A stretch of DNA of 64,000 nt from Planctomycetota bacterium (GTDB lineage: Bacteria; Planctomycetota; UBA1135; GCA-002686595). The stretch lies in NCBI GenBank assembly GCA_016709875.1, contig JADJLZ010000018.1, positions 62,001 through 126,000 on the forward strand, given 5' to 3'. The position numbers and the translations under genes were made by a program. The notes under the pieces are model-generated. The model was not told the DNA's origin. It did no database searches and was given only the letters and a program-made list of their open reading frames with translations. Positions within the stretch are counted from its first letter, which is position 1; every line of letters starts with the position of its first letter. Below are positions 54,609 to 63,615 of the stretch, piece by piece.

Positions 54609-56156
54609 CTACAGGCCGATCACGAAGCCCAATCCCGCGGAGAGTCCCACGGGTGCGCTCGGGCTGGCCGGATCGTGCTGGTACCACTGCGCGTAGATCG
54701 TCGTCCCGGCCTGCAGGTTCGCGTCGAGGCCGGAGGCGATGCGCGCGCCCATGTCGTAGCTGTACGTGCCCGAGCAGTCGTCCGCGCCGGGGTTGCCGCC
54801 CGAGTTCTGCGAGCTCGTGCGCACGAGCGGGTTCGCCAGGCACAGCGTCCCGCCCTGGAAGGCCGTGTTCGCCGACCCGATCGAGTACAGCAGCAGGCCC
54901 GTCTTGTGGTTGATCATGTTCGAGGCGTGCAGCGTGAAGCTGCCCGCTCCACCGCTCGCGCTCGGCGTGCCGGTCGCGCTGATCACCGGCAGACAACCCT
55001 GCGAGTTGAGCTTCGCGGTGCAGTAGCCCCACGTGCTCGCGCTGCAGCCGACGTTGCACACGCCGTGCGGATTCGCGAGCGCCGCCTGCAGGCCCGGGTG
55101 CAGGATCGAAGTGCCGCTGTTGTACGAGCTCGCGCTCGTCGAGCAGCCGCCGTGCGTGTGGATCGCGATCGCGACGCCCGGGCCAGTCGAGATCACCGGC
55201 GAGCCGGAGTTGCCGCCCTCGGTGTCGACCTGGTACTCGACCCGGTTGCCGACGAGGTCCCAGAACGGGCCGGTCGAGGTCTGCTGCACCTGGTTCGAGG
55301 TCGGAGGCGTCGAGTCCACACCGTAGCCCGTGACGCGCAGCATCGCGCTCGAGCCCGAGGAGGGCGGCGCGCCGAGCACGTAGCTCGCGTGCTGCACTTC
55401 GAAGGGCAGGAGGCCCGTCGTCGAGTTCGGGAAGCAGCCGAAGTAGCCCCAGTCGTTGCCCACGCCGCCGTTGGTGAACTGCTTCGAGGACGCGTCGGCC
55501 GCGTACTGGTCCTGCGGCGGCGGATGCAGGAGCGTGCCGCTGCCCGTCGAGAGCGGCACGTTGAACTCGACCACGCTCAGCGTGCCGCCCAGGCAGTGCC
55601 CGGCGGTGAGGAAGCAGTGCCCGCAATCGTTGATCATCCAGGCCGTGCAGCCCACCGGCAGCGCGCGGCCCTGGCGCGGATCGCTGGAGAGCACGCGGTC
55701 GTCGGTCGCGCCGCACTGCGTCAGGTTCTGCGGACCGTCCGTGCCGACCGTGACGCCCGCGAGGTGCAGTCGGTTCGGCCCCGTGCCCGGCTCCGCGACG
55801 ATCTCCACCAGCAGCGCGTCGCCGTTGAAGTACGCGCTCGTGTTGCGCCACTCGCGCAGGTGCCGCGCGTGCAGAGTCTGCGTCGCGGCGTCCTGCATCG
55901 AGGTGATGCGCACGAAGGAGCCCGTGCCTTGGTTCTCATCGCCCGCGAGCAGTGTCTCGTCGAAGCTGAGGCGCAGCCAAGCCGCGCCGGGCTGCTCGAC
56001 CGAGAAGGAGGCGACCACCGCGCGCGCGGGGGTGGTGTTGGAGACGAGGCCCGTGTCGATCGCCCGCGACACTTCGTAGGAGCGCAAGGGCGCTTCCTGG
56101 AAGGCGCATAGCGGGGTGGCAAGGAAGAGCGTGGGGATCAGATTTTGGATGCGCAT
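54609..56156 (-). CDS. Secreted trypsin-like serine protease with lineage-type C-terminal module
   Basis: 515 residues. ATG 56156 has GGAGG 6-7 bases upstream and opens a signal peptide (LIPTLFLATPLCAFQ). After a prodomain-like region comes an S1 fold: H187 in CFLTAGHCLGG, D235 in GNDWGYFG, S317 in EGGNSGSPV, with disulphide-type cysteines around them. Residues about 380-515 form a separate module (NTAFQGGTLCLANPLVR; GTTIYAQWYQHDPAS; LSAGLGFVI) that also ends the propeller protein at 8993-10711. Probably exported peptidase; the module may anchor it. No partner gene nearby. Confidence 0.9.
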   Translation of the reverse strand: MRIQNLIPTLFLATPLCAFQEAPLRSYEVSRAIDTGLVSNTTPARAVVASFSVEQPGAAWLRLSFDETLLAGDENQGTGSFVRITSMQDAATQTLHARHLREWRNTSAYFNGDALLVEIVAEPGTGPNRLHLAGVTVGTDGPQNLTQCGATDDRVLSSDPRQGRALPVGCTAWMINDCGHCFLTAGHCLGGTLSVVEFNVPLSTGSGTLLHPPPQDQYAADASSKQFTNGGVGNDWGYFGCFPNSTTGLLPFEVQHASYVLGAPPSSGSSAMLRVTGYGVDSTPPTSNQVQQTSTGPFWDLVGNRVEYQVDTEGGNSGSPVISTGPGVAIAIHTHGGCSTSASSYNSGTSILHPGLQAALANPHGVCNVGCSASTWGYCTAKLNSQGCLPVISATGTPSASGGAGSFTLHASNMINHKTGLLLYSIGSANTAFQGGTLCLANPLVRTSSQNSGGNPGADDCSGTYSYDMGARIASGLDANLQAGTTIYAQWYQHDPASPSAPVGLSAGLGFVIGL

Positions 56157-56205
56157 GGGGAGACCTCCGAGAGAGGCGCGAGGATACATCGAGCAACCGC
56201 GATCA

Positions 56206-57003
56206 CTAGGTCTGCTGCACTCTTTCCGCAGCCGTAAGATAGGCCGCGAGCTCGTGGCGGACGAAGGCTTCGGCGGCCAGGGCCGTTGTGATCGACGGCT
56301 CGTGTGCACGCGCAAAGGCGAGTTCGTCGCGGCCGACCTCGACGCGCGCAGACTCGCCCCGGTCGCGCACGCGCACCTGGCGCAATCCGAGCTGTTTCAG
56401 CGCCTCTTCCGCGCGCTCGATCCGGCCGAGCCTCTCCGCCGTGACGCGCGTCCCCACCGGCAGGCGCGACGCGAGGCACGCCGACGAAGGCTTGTCCGCG
56501 ACCACCAAGCCCGCATCGCGCGCGTACCGGCGCACGTCCTCCTTCGAGAAGCCCGCGGCCGAGAGCGGCGCCACGACGCCGAACTCCTGCGCGGCGCGCG
56601 CGCCGGGGCGCACGTCCGCGAAGTCGTCGGTGATCTCGCCGAACGCGAGCGCGCCGAAACCCTGCGCGCGCGCCCAGGGCTCCATCGCGGAGAAGAGCGC
56701 GCTCTTGCAGAAGTAGCAGCGGTCGCCGGCGTTGGCGCGGTAGCGCTCGTCCTCGAGCTCCTGCGTGGCGATGACCTCGATGCGCGCGCCGATCGACCCG
56801 GCCAGCTCGAGCGCCTCGCGCAGCTCGCGCCGCGGCAGCGAGGGCGAGTCGGCGATCACGCCGCAGGCCTGCTCCCCCAGCACGCTGTGCGCCGCGTGCA
56901 GCAACACCGCCGAGTCGACGCCGCCCGAGTACGCTACGGCGAGGCTCTCGAGCGCGCGCAGCGACTCCAGGAGACGTGTCCGGCGCTCGGCGTACTCGCT
57001 CAC
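56206..57003 (-). CDS. larE: LarE-like ATP-dependent sulfur transferase (PP-loop)
   Basis: 265 residues. PP-loop SGGVDSAVLL, then the LarE features GDRCYFCKSALF and KPSSACLASRLPVGTRV; the cysteine in SSACLASR lies where LarE uses a sacrificial sulfur donor. LarE builds the nickel-pincer cofactor of lactate racemase, with LarB and LarC, which are not in this window. Start is GTG 57003, overlapping the carbonic anhydrase stop (GTGA). Last gene of the thiS-thiG-CPBP-carbonic anhydrase-larE operon. Without larBC here the substrate in this organism is open. Confidence 0.82.
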   Translation of the reverse strand: MSEYAERRTRLLESLRALESLAVAYSGGVDSAVLLHAAHSVLGEQACGVIADSPSLPRRELREALELAGSIGARIEVIATQELEDERYRANAGDRCYFCKSALFSAMEPWARAQGFGALAFGEITDDFADVRPGARAAQEFGVVAPLSAAGFSKEDVRRYARDAGLVVADKPSSACLASRLPVGTRVTAERLGRIERAEEALKQLGLRQVRVRDRGESARVEVGRDELAFARAHEPSITTALAAEAFVRHELAAYLTAAERVQQT

Positions 57004-57506
57004 GGCAGGTACTGCTGCACCTTCTTCACGTAGCCGTCGGCGCTGTGCGCGATGCGCGCGACCTCCTCGTCGGTGAGCGAGCGCACGATCTTGGCCGGCA
57101 CGCCGGCGACGAGCGAACGCGGCGGCACGATGAAGTTCTCCTTCACGACAGCACCCGCGGCGACGAGCGATTCGGCGCCGATCACCGAGCCTCCGAGCAG
57201 GATCGCGCCCATCCCGATCAGGCAGCGGTCCTCGACGCGCGCGCCGTGCAGCACGCAGCGGTGGCCGACGGTGACGTCCTCGCCGATCACGTTCGAGACG
57301 CCCGGATCGGCGTGCAGCATGGTCAGGTCCTGGATGTTCGTGCGCGCGCCGACGACGAGCGGTGCGTCGTCGCCGCGCAGCACGCAGCCGAACCACACGT
57401 TGGCCTCTTCGCCGAGCGTCACATCGCCGGTCACGATCGCGTTGCTCGCGACGTGCGCGCCGCCGTGGACCGGGCGCATCAGGCCTTGCCGGGGGAATTG
57501 GCTCAT
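57000..57506 (-). CDS. Gamma-class carbonic anhydrase family protein (YrdA/PaaY type)
   Basis: 168 residues, left-handed beta-helix with hexapeptide repeats (SNAIVTGDVTLGEEANVWFG, RVLGDDAP-like LRGDDAPLVVG, IGEDVTVGH, IGAESLVAAGAVVKENFIVPP). The three zinc histidines are in TMLHAD and VGHRCVLHG. ATG 57506 lies two bases after the CPBP stop. Members act as carbonic anhydrases or as acyltransferase-like proteins of unsettled function, so the activity is not certain. Confidence 0.88.
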   Translation of the reverse strand: MSQFPRQGLMRPVHGGAHVASNAIVTGDVTLGEEANVWFGCVLRGDDAPLVVGARTNIQDLTMLHADPGVSNVIGEDVTVGHRCVLHGARVEDRCLIGMGAILLGGSVIGAESLVAAGAVVKENFIVPPRSLVAGVPAKIVRSLTDEEVARIAHSADGYVKKVQQYLP

Positions 57507-57508
57507 CT

Positions 57509-58363
57509 TCAGAAGCTCCACAAGAGGCCCGCGCCCTGCAGCTTGTGCACGGCGTCGGGGAACCAGAACACGGTCGCGAAGACCAGCGCGTTGTGCAAGG
57601 CGTGCACGCCCCAGGTCGCGACGAGGCGCTGCGTGCGCAGCATCAGTCCGCCAAGCAGCAGTGCGAAGGCGAAGATCGGCAGAAAGGCCGCCGTGCCGTG
57701 CAAGAGCGCGAAGCACAGCGCGGTCAGCGCGACGCCCGCGCGTTCGTGCAGGTTCTGCACCAGGAGCGGCTGCAGGAAGCCGCGGAAGAGCAGCTCCTCG
57801 AAGAAGGGCAGCACGAAGACACCCAGCAGTACCGCGGGCCAGCGCTCGCCGCGCGGGAGCTCGAGCGCGTGCTGCAGCGCGGGCTGCAGCCCGACCGTGG
57901 GATCGGTGTGCGCGAGGATCCAGCTCCAGACGAGCATCACGCCCACGAGTCCGGGCAGCAGCATCGCGTAGCTCGTCCAGCCCGCGACCAGCGCCTGGAG
58001 GTTGCGCTCGAGCGGGAAGCCCAGCGCGCGCAGGCCCTCGGGTTCGTACTTGCGCGCGAAGAAGGCGGCGAGGATCCCGCCGGCGCCCAGGCCGAGCGTC
58101 ATGCGCGCGAAGGCCGGCACGAGCGCATTGCCCTCCTGCGGCAGGGGGAAGAGCGCCGCGCCGAGCGCGAGCCCCGCCCCGATCGCGAGGATCACCGCGA
58201 GCAGGTGCGAGAAGCCCCAGCGCCGGAAGACGACGTTGCGGCCGGGGAAGAGCCGACGCGCGATCACCAGCGTGATCGGCGCGAGCGCCAGCGACGAAGT
58301 CGCGAGCACCAGGCCGATCGAGCCTAGGTCGGTGAGCTGCTCTGCGTTCGCGGCGGTCTGCAT
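57509..58363 (-). CDS. CPBP-family intramembrane glutamic endopeptidase (Rce1-like)
   Basis: 284 residues from ATG 58363 (a GTG at 58366 is three bases upstream). About eight hydrophobic helices. Motif 1 is FFEELLFRGF (EExxxR), motif 2 FALLHG (FxxxH) and motif 3 HALHNALVF (HxxxN/B), the three parts of the CPBP active site in the right order. Likely intramembrane protease; substrate unknown. Directly downstream of thiG and upstream of the carbonic anhydrase gene. Confidence 0.87.
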   Translation of the reverse strand: MQTAANAEQLTDLGSIGLVLATSSLALAPITLVIARRLFPGRNVVFRRWGFSHLLAVILAIGAGLALGAALFPLPQEGNALVPAFARMTLGLGAGGILAAFFARKYEPEGLRALGFPLERNLQALVAGWTSYAMLLPGLVGVMLVWSWILAHTDPTVGLQPALQHALELPRGERWPAVLLGVFVLPFFEELLFRGFLQPLLVQNLHERAGVALTALCFALLHGTAAFLPIFAFALLLGGLMLRTQRLVATWGVHALHNALVFATVFWFPDAVHKLQGAGLLWSF

Positions 58364-58367
58364 CACG

Positions 58368-59192
58368 TCAGCGCGGGAGCGGACCGGCGCCCGCGATCAG
58401 CCCCTCGGTCGGCGAGGAAGCGTTGGCGTAGAGCTTGCGCGGGATGCGCCCGGCGAGGAAGGCCTGGCGGCCCGCGTGGCACGCGTCGCGCATCGCGGCC
58501 GCCATGCGCAACGGCTCGCGCGCGCTGGCGATGCCGGTGTTGAGCAGCACGCCCGCGACGCCGAGCTCCATCGCCAAGGCGACGTCCGATGCCGTGCCGA
58601 CACCCGCATCGACGATCACGGGCACGTTCACGAGCTCGAGGATGATGCGCAGCGCGTTGGGGTTGAGCACGCCCTGGCCCGAGCCGATCGGCGAACCGGC
58701 GGGCATGACGCTCTTCACTCCGAGCTCGGCCAGATGCACGCACAGTCGCGGATCGTCCGAGCAGTACACCAGCACCTCGAAGCCCTGCTTCACGAGCTCG
58801 CGCGCCGCTTCGAGCGTGCCCACGGGATCGGGCAGCAGCGTCTTGGGATCGCCCAGGACCTCGAGCTTCACGAGCTTCGTGTCGAGCACGTCGCGCGCGA
58901 GCTCGGCCGTGCGGATCGCACTGGCGGCGTCGAAGCAGCCGGCGGTGTTGGGCAGCACCGCGTAGCGCTTGCGGTCGATGAAGTCGAGCAACGAAGGCCC
59001 GGCGCGCTTGTCCAGGTTGACGCGCCGGACGGCGACCGTGACGCACTGCGTCCCGCTCACCTCGAGCGCCTCGCGCGTGAGCTCGAAGGAAGTGTACTTG
59101 CCCGTCCCGACGAGCAGGCGCGAGCGGAGCGTGGTCGAGCCGAGCACCAGCGGCGCGTCGGCGAGGTAGTCGGGGATCGTGCTGCTGCTCAT
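58368..59192 (-). CDS. thiG: Thiazole synthase
   Basis: Forms the thiazole phosphate of thiamine from DXP, dehydroglycine and ThiS-thiocarboxylate. 274 residues. Motifs: SRLLVGTGKYTSFE, VTVAVRRVN, LPNTAGCFDAASAIRTAELAR, KLEVLGDPKTLLPD, VMPAGSPIGSGQGVLN and VIVDAGVGTASDVALAMELGVAGVLLNTGIA. The active-site lysine is in the LEVLGDPK region. Immediately after thiS (7 bases), the standard pair. Confidence 0.96.
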   Translation of the reverse strand: MSSSTIPDYLADAPLVLGSTTLRSRLLVGTGKYTSFELTREALEVSGTQCVTVAVRRVNLDKRAGPSLLDFIDRKRYAVLPNTAGCFDAASAIRTAELARDVLDTKLVKLEVLGDPKTLLPDPVGTLEAARELVKQGFEVLVYCSDDPRLCVHLAELGVKSVMPAGSPIGSGQGVLNPNALRIILELVNVPVIVDAGVGTASDVALAMELGVAGVLLNTGIASAREPLRMAAAMRDACHAGRQAFLAGRIPRKLYANASSPTEGLIAGAGPLPR

Positions 59193-59199
59193 GGGGTTC

Positions 59200-59406
59200 C
59201 TAGCCGCCGCCCACCAGTGTCACGAGCTCGAGACGGTCGCCGGCCGCAAGGCGCGTCGTGGCGCGCTCGGGGCGGCGCACGAGCTGCGCGTTGCGCTCGA
59301 CCGCGACCACCTCGGGCCGCAGGCCGAGCGCCTCGACGAGTTCGGCGACCGTGCTTCCCTCGGAAACCGTGCGCGCGACTCCGTTGACCTCGATCTGGAT
59401 CTGCAT
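59200..59406 (-). CDS. thiS: Sulfur carrier protein ThiS
   Basis: 68 residues, ubiquitin-like beta-grasp. It starts with QIQIEVNGVARTVSEGSTVAELVEALG and ends in GG (LVTLVGGG), the thiocarboxylate-bearing tail. ATG 59406, first gene of the minus-strand thi operon; an upstream in-frame start at 59454 would add a non-homologous leader. No TPP-riboswitch THI-box pattern was seen in the 90 bases upstream. Confidence 0.93.
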   Translation of the reverse strand: MQIQIEVNGVARTVSEGSTVAELVEALGLRPEVVAVERNAQLVRRPERATTRLAAGDRLELVTLVGGG

Positions 59407-59496
59407 GGACGATTCGGGCCGCGGATTCTCGCACAGCGGCAGCCCGAGGTCCATGCGCCCCGAAGGTTGCTAGGCTCTGGCACGGGAGAGACACGC

Positions 59497-60141
59497 ATGC
59501 AGCCGGATTCCGCCGGCGAGCTCCGGGAGGAGTCCGCCGAACTCGCGCACGAACTCAACAACATCCTGGCGGTGTTGCGCATCAGCTTGTCGCTCGCGCA
59601 GCGCGAGCTCGCGAGTGGCCACCCGCCGCTCGAGAGCCTGGAGGAGATCGGACGGCTCGGCGGCCGGCTCGAGGCTCTCGCGCGCCGCTTGCGCGTCCTC
59701 GGGGGCGCGCAGCCGCCGGACCGCGCGGCGGCTGCGCACTCGGACGCAGACACGCTCCCACCGGACGCGCACGTCCTGCTCGTCGACGACGACGCCGCTC
59801 TGGTGTTGCTCTCGCGCCGGCTTCTCGAACGCAGCGGCTTGCGCGTCAGTTCCTGCTCGCGCCCGGAGGCTGCGGTCGAGGTCGTGCGCGCCGACCCGCA
59901 GGACTTCGACCTGATCGTGATCGACCTCAACCTCGGCGGCCGCTCGGGGTTCGAACTCGCCCGTGAACTCTGCGAGCTGCGCGCCGACCTCCCGCTCGTG
60001 CTCGCCTCGAGCTATGTCGACGAGGCGCTGCAGGCGCGCGCACGCGAATTGGGCGTCGCGTTGTTGTGCGAGAAGCCCGGCACGGTCGAGGAGTACGCGC
60101 GCCTGATCCAGGGCCGCGTACGGCGCCGCGGCCCGAGCTGA
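59497..60141 (+). CDS. HisKA-like helix domain fused to a receiver domain, no ATPase domain
   Basis: 214 residues from ATG 59497, with GGGAGAG 7-13 bases upstream. Residues 12-45 contain an H-box-like helix, AHELNNILAVLRISLSLAQREL, with H18; no N, G1 or G2 boxes follow. Residues 92-210 are a response-regulator receiver: acid pocket DDD (97-99), phospho-acceptor D143 in VIDLNLGGRSG, S171/S172 and K193 in CEKPG. So the chain could relay phosphate between H18 and D143 or take it from another kinase, but cannot make it. Divergent from thiS. Confidence 0.8.
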   Translation: MQPDSAGELREESAELAHELNNILAVLRISLSLAQRELASGHPPLESLEEIGRLGGRLEALARRLRVLGGAQPPDRAAAAHSDADTLPPDAHVLLVDDDAALVLLSRRLLERSGLRVSSCSRPEAAVEVVRADPQDFDLIVIDLNLGGRSGFELARELCELRADLPLVLASSYVDEALQARARELGVALLCEKPGTVEEYARLIQGRVRRRGPS

Positions 60142-60147
60142 AGCGCC

Positions 60148-61326
60148 TCAGCCCACGCGCACGAAAGCGCACTTCAGGTAGTGCGTCTCGGGCAGCGTCA
60201 GCAGGTGCGGGTGGTCGGGCGCCGCACCGGTGAGTTCCTCGAGCCAGCTCTCGCGCCGCGCCGCAACCGAGGCCTGTGCGAGGAAGTCGACGAACTCCCA
60301 GGCGCGCACGTTGTAGGAGCACGAGGCGCTGACGAGGTGGCCGAGCGGCAGGACGAGCTCGAGCGCGCGGCGGTTGAGCTCGACGTAGCCGCGCGCGGCG
60401 CCCTCGACCTGCGCGCGGTTCTTTGCGAAGGCCGGCGGGTCGACGATCACCAGGCCCCAGCGCTCCTCGCGCGCGACGCGCTCGCGCAGATCGTGCAGCG
60501 CGTCGACCTTCTCCGTGGCGAAGCGCTGCGCCAGGCCGTTGCGCTCGGCGTTGCGCCGTGCGCGTTCGAGCGCCTGCACCGACTGGTCCAGGCACAAGAC
60601 GCGCTCGGCTCCCGCACGCGCCGCATGCAGGCCGAAAAGTCCGTCGTAACTGAAGACATCCAGCACGCTCGTGCCGCGGCCGAGCTGCGCCGCGCGCCGG
60701 CGGTTGTCGCGCTGGTCGAGGTAGTGTCCGGTCTTGTGTCCGGCGAGCACGTCGACCTCGTACACGAGGCCCTCTTCGCGCACGAGCAGCAGCTCGGGCA
60801 GCGCGCCCTCCAGGATCCCGGTGCGCAGTTCGAGCCCCTCGAGCTTGCGCACGCTGGCGTCCGCGCGTTCGACGACGCAGGTGACGGGGAGGCCCGAGAG
60901 CTCGCGCACGAGCGCGACGACCTGCGGCGCGATGCGCTCGGCGAAGAGCGTCCCCGCCTGCACGACCAGCACCGAGGCGTAGCGGTCGACCACCAGCCCG
61001 GGGATGCCGTCGGCGTCGCCCGCGCAAAGGCGCGCGGCGCCCTCGGGTGCGGCCAGTCCCGCGCGCACGCGCAGCTCGAGCGCGCGCGCGACGCGCTTGC
61101 GCCAGAACTCCTCGCCCGGCGGTTCCTTCTCGCGTGAGACCAGGCGCAGCGCGATCTTCGAGGCGGCGCTGTAGCTCCCCCACCCGTGCGTGCGCCCTTC
61201 CGCATCCTGCACCGCGACGAGTTCACCAGCCTCGGCCTGGCTCTCGGCCAGGTCGTCGCGGTAGATCCAGGAGTGGCCGCCCTGCATCCAGCGGCGGCCT
61301 TTCGGCGTCAGACGGACATGGCCCAT
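60148..61326 (-). CDS. RlmI-type class I SAM-dependent 23S rRNA methyltransferase
   Basis: 392 residues. N-terminal PUA domain (VRLTPKGRRWMQGGHSWIYRDDL), then an SAM-binding fold with LDQRDNRRRAAQL, VLDVFSYDGLFGLHAARAGAERVLCLDQ, and the catalytic VIVDPPAFAK and SASCSYNV, the pair expected in RlmI/RlmK-family m5C methyltransferases. RlmI itself modifies C1962 of 23S rRNA in E. coli; the exact site here is inferred. ATG 61326. Confidence 0.9.
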   Translation of the reverse strand: MGHVRLTPKGRRWMQGGHSWIYRDDLAESQAEAGELVAVQDAEGRTHGWGSYSAASKIALRLVSREKEPPGEEFWRKRVARALELRVRAGLAAPEGAARLCAGDADGIPGLVVDRYASVLVVQAGTLFAERIAPQVVALVRELSGLPVTCVVERADASVRKLEGLELRTGILEGALPELLLVREEGLVYEVDVLAGHKTGHYLDQRDNRRRAAQLGRGTSVLDVFSYDGLFGLHAARAGAERVLCLDQSVQALERARRNAERNGLAQRFATEKVDALHDLRERVAREERWGLVIVDPPAFAKNRAQVEGAARGYVELNRRALELVLPLGHLVSASCSYNVRAWEFVDFLAQASVAARRESWLEELTGAAPDHPHLLTLPETHYLKCAFVRVG

Positions 61327-61350
61327 CCGCGCATCCTCGCTTGTGCGGGC

Positions 61351-63615
61351 TCAGCGCGCCAGCAGCGCCTGGAAGCGCGGCTCGCCACGCAGCGTCTCGA
61401 GGTCGGGATCCGACTTGGCCCAGTCCTGCTGCCGCGCGCGCATGCCGGGCGTGGGCAGGTTCTCGGCGAAGTCCTGCTCGAGGTAGCGCAGAGCCTGCTG
61501 CTTCTCGCCGAGCAGCGCCCAGGTGCAGGCGAGGTTGTAGAGCGTCCCCGGCGCGGGCACGATCTCGCGCAGCAGCGCGCGCGCTTCGTCGCCACGCGCG
61601 GCGCGCGCGAGGTAGCAGGCGCGCAGGGCTTTCATGAAGTCGTCCTGGCGCAATTCCCAGCCGCGCTCGAAGTACGCGAGCGCCTTCTTGGGGTCGTGCT
61701 GCTTGACGTTGGCGTTCACGGCCAGGCCGACCAGCACGCTGGAGCGGATCCCGCGCAGCCGGCCGAGCGCCGCGTGCGGCACGCCGCGCTTCTCGAGCTC
61801 GCCCTCGAGCGCCTCGAGCCGTTCGAGCGCGCGCGCGAGGTCCACTTCGGCCGCCGCGGGGTCGTCCAGGTCGCTCTTGGCGTTGCCGCGCAGCACTTCG
61901 CACTCCGCGCGCAGCTCCACGCCCCACAGGTAGCGCTGCGCGGCGGGATCGCTCTCGAGCGCCTGCTGCGCGGCCGTGGCGAGCGCCGCCGCCTCCGCGC
62001 TGCGCCCCTCGTCGCGCAGCGTGCGCGCGAGATCGATCGCGAAGCCGCTGGGCGTGCGCAATTCGTAGAGGACTTCTTCGTCGCCGCGCGCGGCCGCGGC
62101 GCGGTCCTCGATGCGCGAGCGGCGCGCGGAGTCGAGCTGCAGCAGCTCGCGCTCGAGCGCCGGAGCGAGGCCGGTGGGATCGCCGCGCTCGCCGCGCAGC
62201 GCCGCGGCCAGGCGCTCGCTCATGCGCTGGTCCGCGGCGGCGGCCTCCTCGGCGAGCAGCGAGCGCAAGAGCTTCGCGCGCTCGGGGTCGGCGAGCGGCG
62301 CGGGCCGGCCCGTGGCGGAGGGCCAGGGCTCGAAACCCGGCAGCTCGCGCGGCGCGACGCTGCGCAGCGTGCGGCCGAGCGCGCGTTCGAGTTCGAGCGC
62401 CGCGCACGGGCCGATCTGCGTGCGCCAGGGGTTCTCGCACAAGAGCACGAGCACCGAATCCCCGCCCGTGAGGAACTCGTCCAGGCTCGAGGGCCGGCTC
62501 GAGCGCGCGCGCAGCGCCGCGAGCTGCCAGCGCAACGCCAGGCGGTGCAGCGCGGCCGCCGTGTCGAGCACGCTCGCGTCCGGCTCCGCTCCCGCGCCGG
62601 CGGCTAGCCGCGCGAGCAGATCCACGAGCTCGGCGCGCGCGCGCAGGCCCGCGAGCTGCGCTTCGCGCACGGCGCCCGCGAGCGAGCGCTCGCGCGCGGC
62701 GGATTCGAGCGCCGCGTCCAGAGTGCGCGCGAGCTCGGCCGAATCCGCGCGCGCGGCGTCGAACTCACCCAGCGCGAGCTGCGCCAGCGCGACGAAGGTG
62801 CGCGCGTCCCCGACCGCGGCGGCGCGGCCGGGTTCGGGTGCGGCGAGCGCGCGGCCGAGCAGCTCGCGCGCGGCCGTGAGCGCCTCGTGCGCGTCGCGCC
62901 CGACCGCCAGCGCGGTCTGCAGCCGCTCGCGCGCGCACTCATCGGCGTCCTCGCCCAGCCCCTCGAGCGCGCGCGAGAGCGCCAGAGCGCGCTCGGGCTC
63001 GGCGCGCGCGCGCAGGCGGCGGAAGAGCTCAGCTCGGGCCGAGCGCGCCGCGCTCGCGAGCGCGGGATCGCCCGCGCGCTCGAAGGCCAGGAACGCCGCG
63101 AGCTCCCCGGGCTGCTCGCCGCCGTGCTCGAGGTCGGCCAGCGCGCGGCCGTAGGCACCCAGGAGCGGCGCGAGCACGCGCACATCCTCGGCCCCGCGCA
63201 CGCCGGCCAGCACGCGCGCGACGATCCGCCCGGGGCTGCGCGCTCGATCGGCGAGCGCGCGCGCGACACGCGGGCGCAGCTGCGCGTCGCCGCGGTCGAG
63301 CAGCCCGTCGAGGCACTCCCAGGCCGCGGGCTGCCAGGAATCCGCGAGTGCGCTGACCGCCGCGGAGCGCACGGACTCGGCCGGATCCAAGAGCGCCAGC
63401 TCCCCGAGCGCGCGTACGCGTGCCTCGAGCGCTTCCGCGCCCAGATCGGCGCGGCCGAGGAAGGTGGCGAGTTGCTCACGCCGCTGCGCCTGTGGCTCGT
63501 GCGCGAGCGCAGCGAGCGCCGCGGGCAAGTCCGCGCGCTCGCCCCGGCCCGCGAACACGCGCGCGGGGATTTCCTGCGCGAGGAGCAACCAGCCGAGCGC
63601 GAGTGCGGCGATCAC
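61351..63615 (-). CDS. Large repeat protein of unknown function, HEAT- and TPR-like
   Basis: 754 residues. Signal-like N-terminus (ALALGWLLLAQEIPARVFA) followed by Ala/Arg/Leu-rich helical repeats. The first third looks HEAT-like (ESVRSAAVSALADSWQPAAWECLDGLLDRG; LRPRVARALADRARS), the last third TPR-like (AEVDLARALERLEALEGELEKRG; KKALAYFERGWELRQDDF; TLYNLACTWALLGEKQQALRYLEQDF). Short non-repeat blocks separate them (SVLVLLCENPWRTQIGP). Not recognised as a named family. ATG 63615 overlaps the stop of the sigma-54 activator gene (ATGA), suggesting joint expression. Confidence 0.65.
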   Translation of the reverse strand: MIAALALGWLLLAQEIPARVFAGRGERADLPAALAALAHEPQAQRREQLATFLGRADLGAEALEARVRALGELALLDPAESVRSAAVSALADSWQPAAWECLDGLLDRGDAQLRPRVARALADRARSPGRIVARVLAGVRGAEDVRVLAPLLGAYGRALADLEHGGEQPGELAAFLAFERAGDPALASAARSARAELFRRLRARAEPERALALSRALEGLGEDADECARERLQTALAVGRDAHEALTAARELLGRALAAPEPGRAAAVGDARTFVALAQLALGEFDAARADSAELARTLDAALESAARERSLAGAVREAQLAGLRARAELVDLLARLAAGAGAEPDASVLDTAAALHRLALRWQLAALRARSSRPSSLDEFLTGGDSVLVLLCENPWRTQIGPCAALELERALGRTLRSVAPRELPGFEPWPSATGRPAPLADPERAKLLRSLLAEEAAAADQRMSERLAAALRGERGDPTGLAPALERELLQLDSARRSRIEDRAAAARGDEEVLYELRTPSGFAIDLARTLRDEGRSAEAAALATAAQQALESDPAAQRYLWGVELRAECEVLRGNAKSDLDDPAAAEVDLARALERLEALEGELEKRGVPHAALGRLRGIRSSVLVGLAVNANVKQHDPKKALAYFERGWELRQDDFMKALRACYLARAARGDEARALLREIVPAPGTLYNLACTWALLGEKQQALRYLEQDFAENLPTPGMRARQQDWAKSDPDLETLRGEPRFQALLAR

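Noticed and set aside
59407..59496. TPP riboswitch upstream of thiS
   Set aside because: The expected THI-box pattern was not found in the 90 bases; the region is short and shared with the divergent receiver gene.
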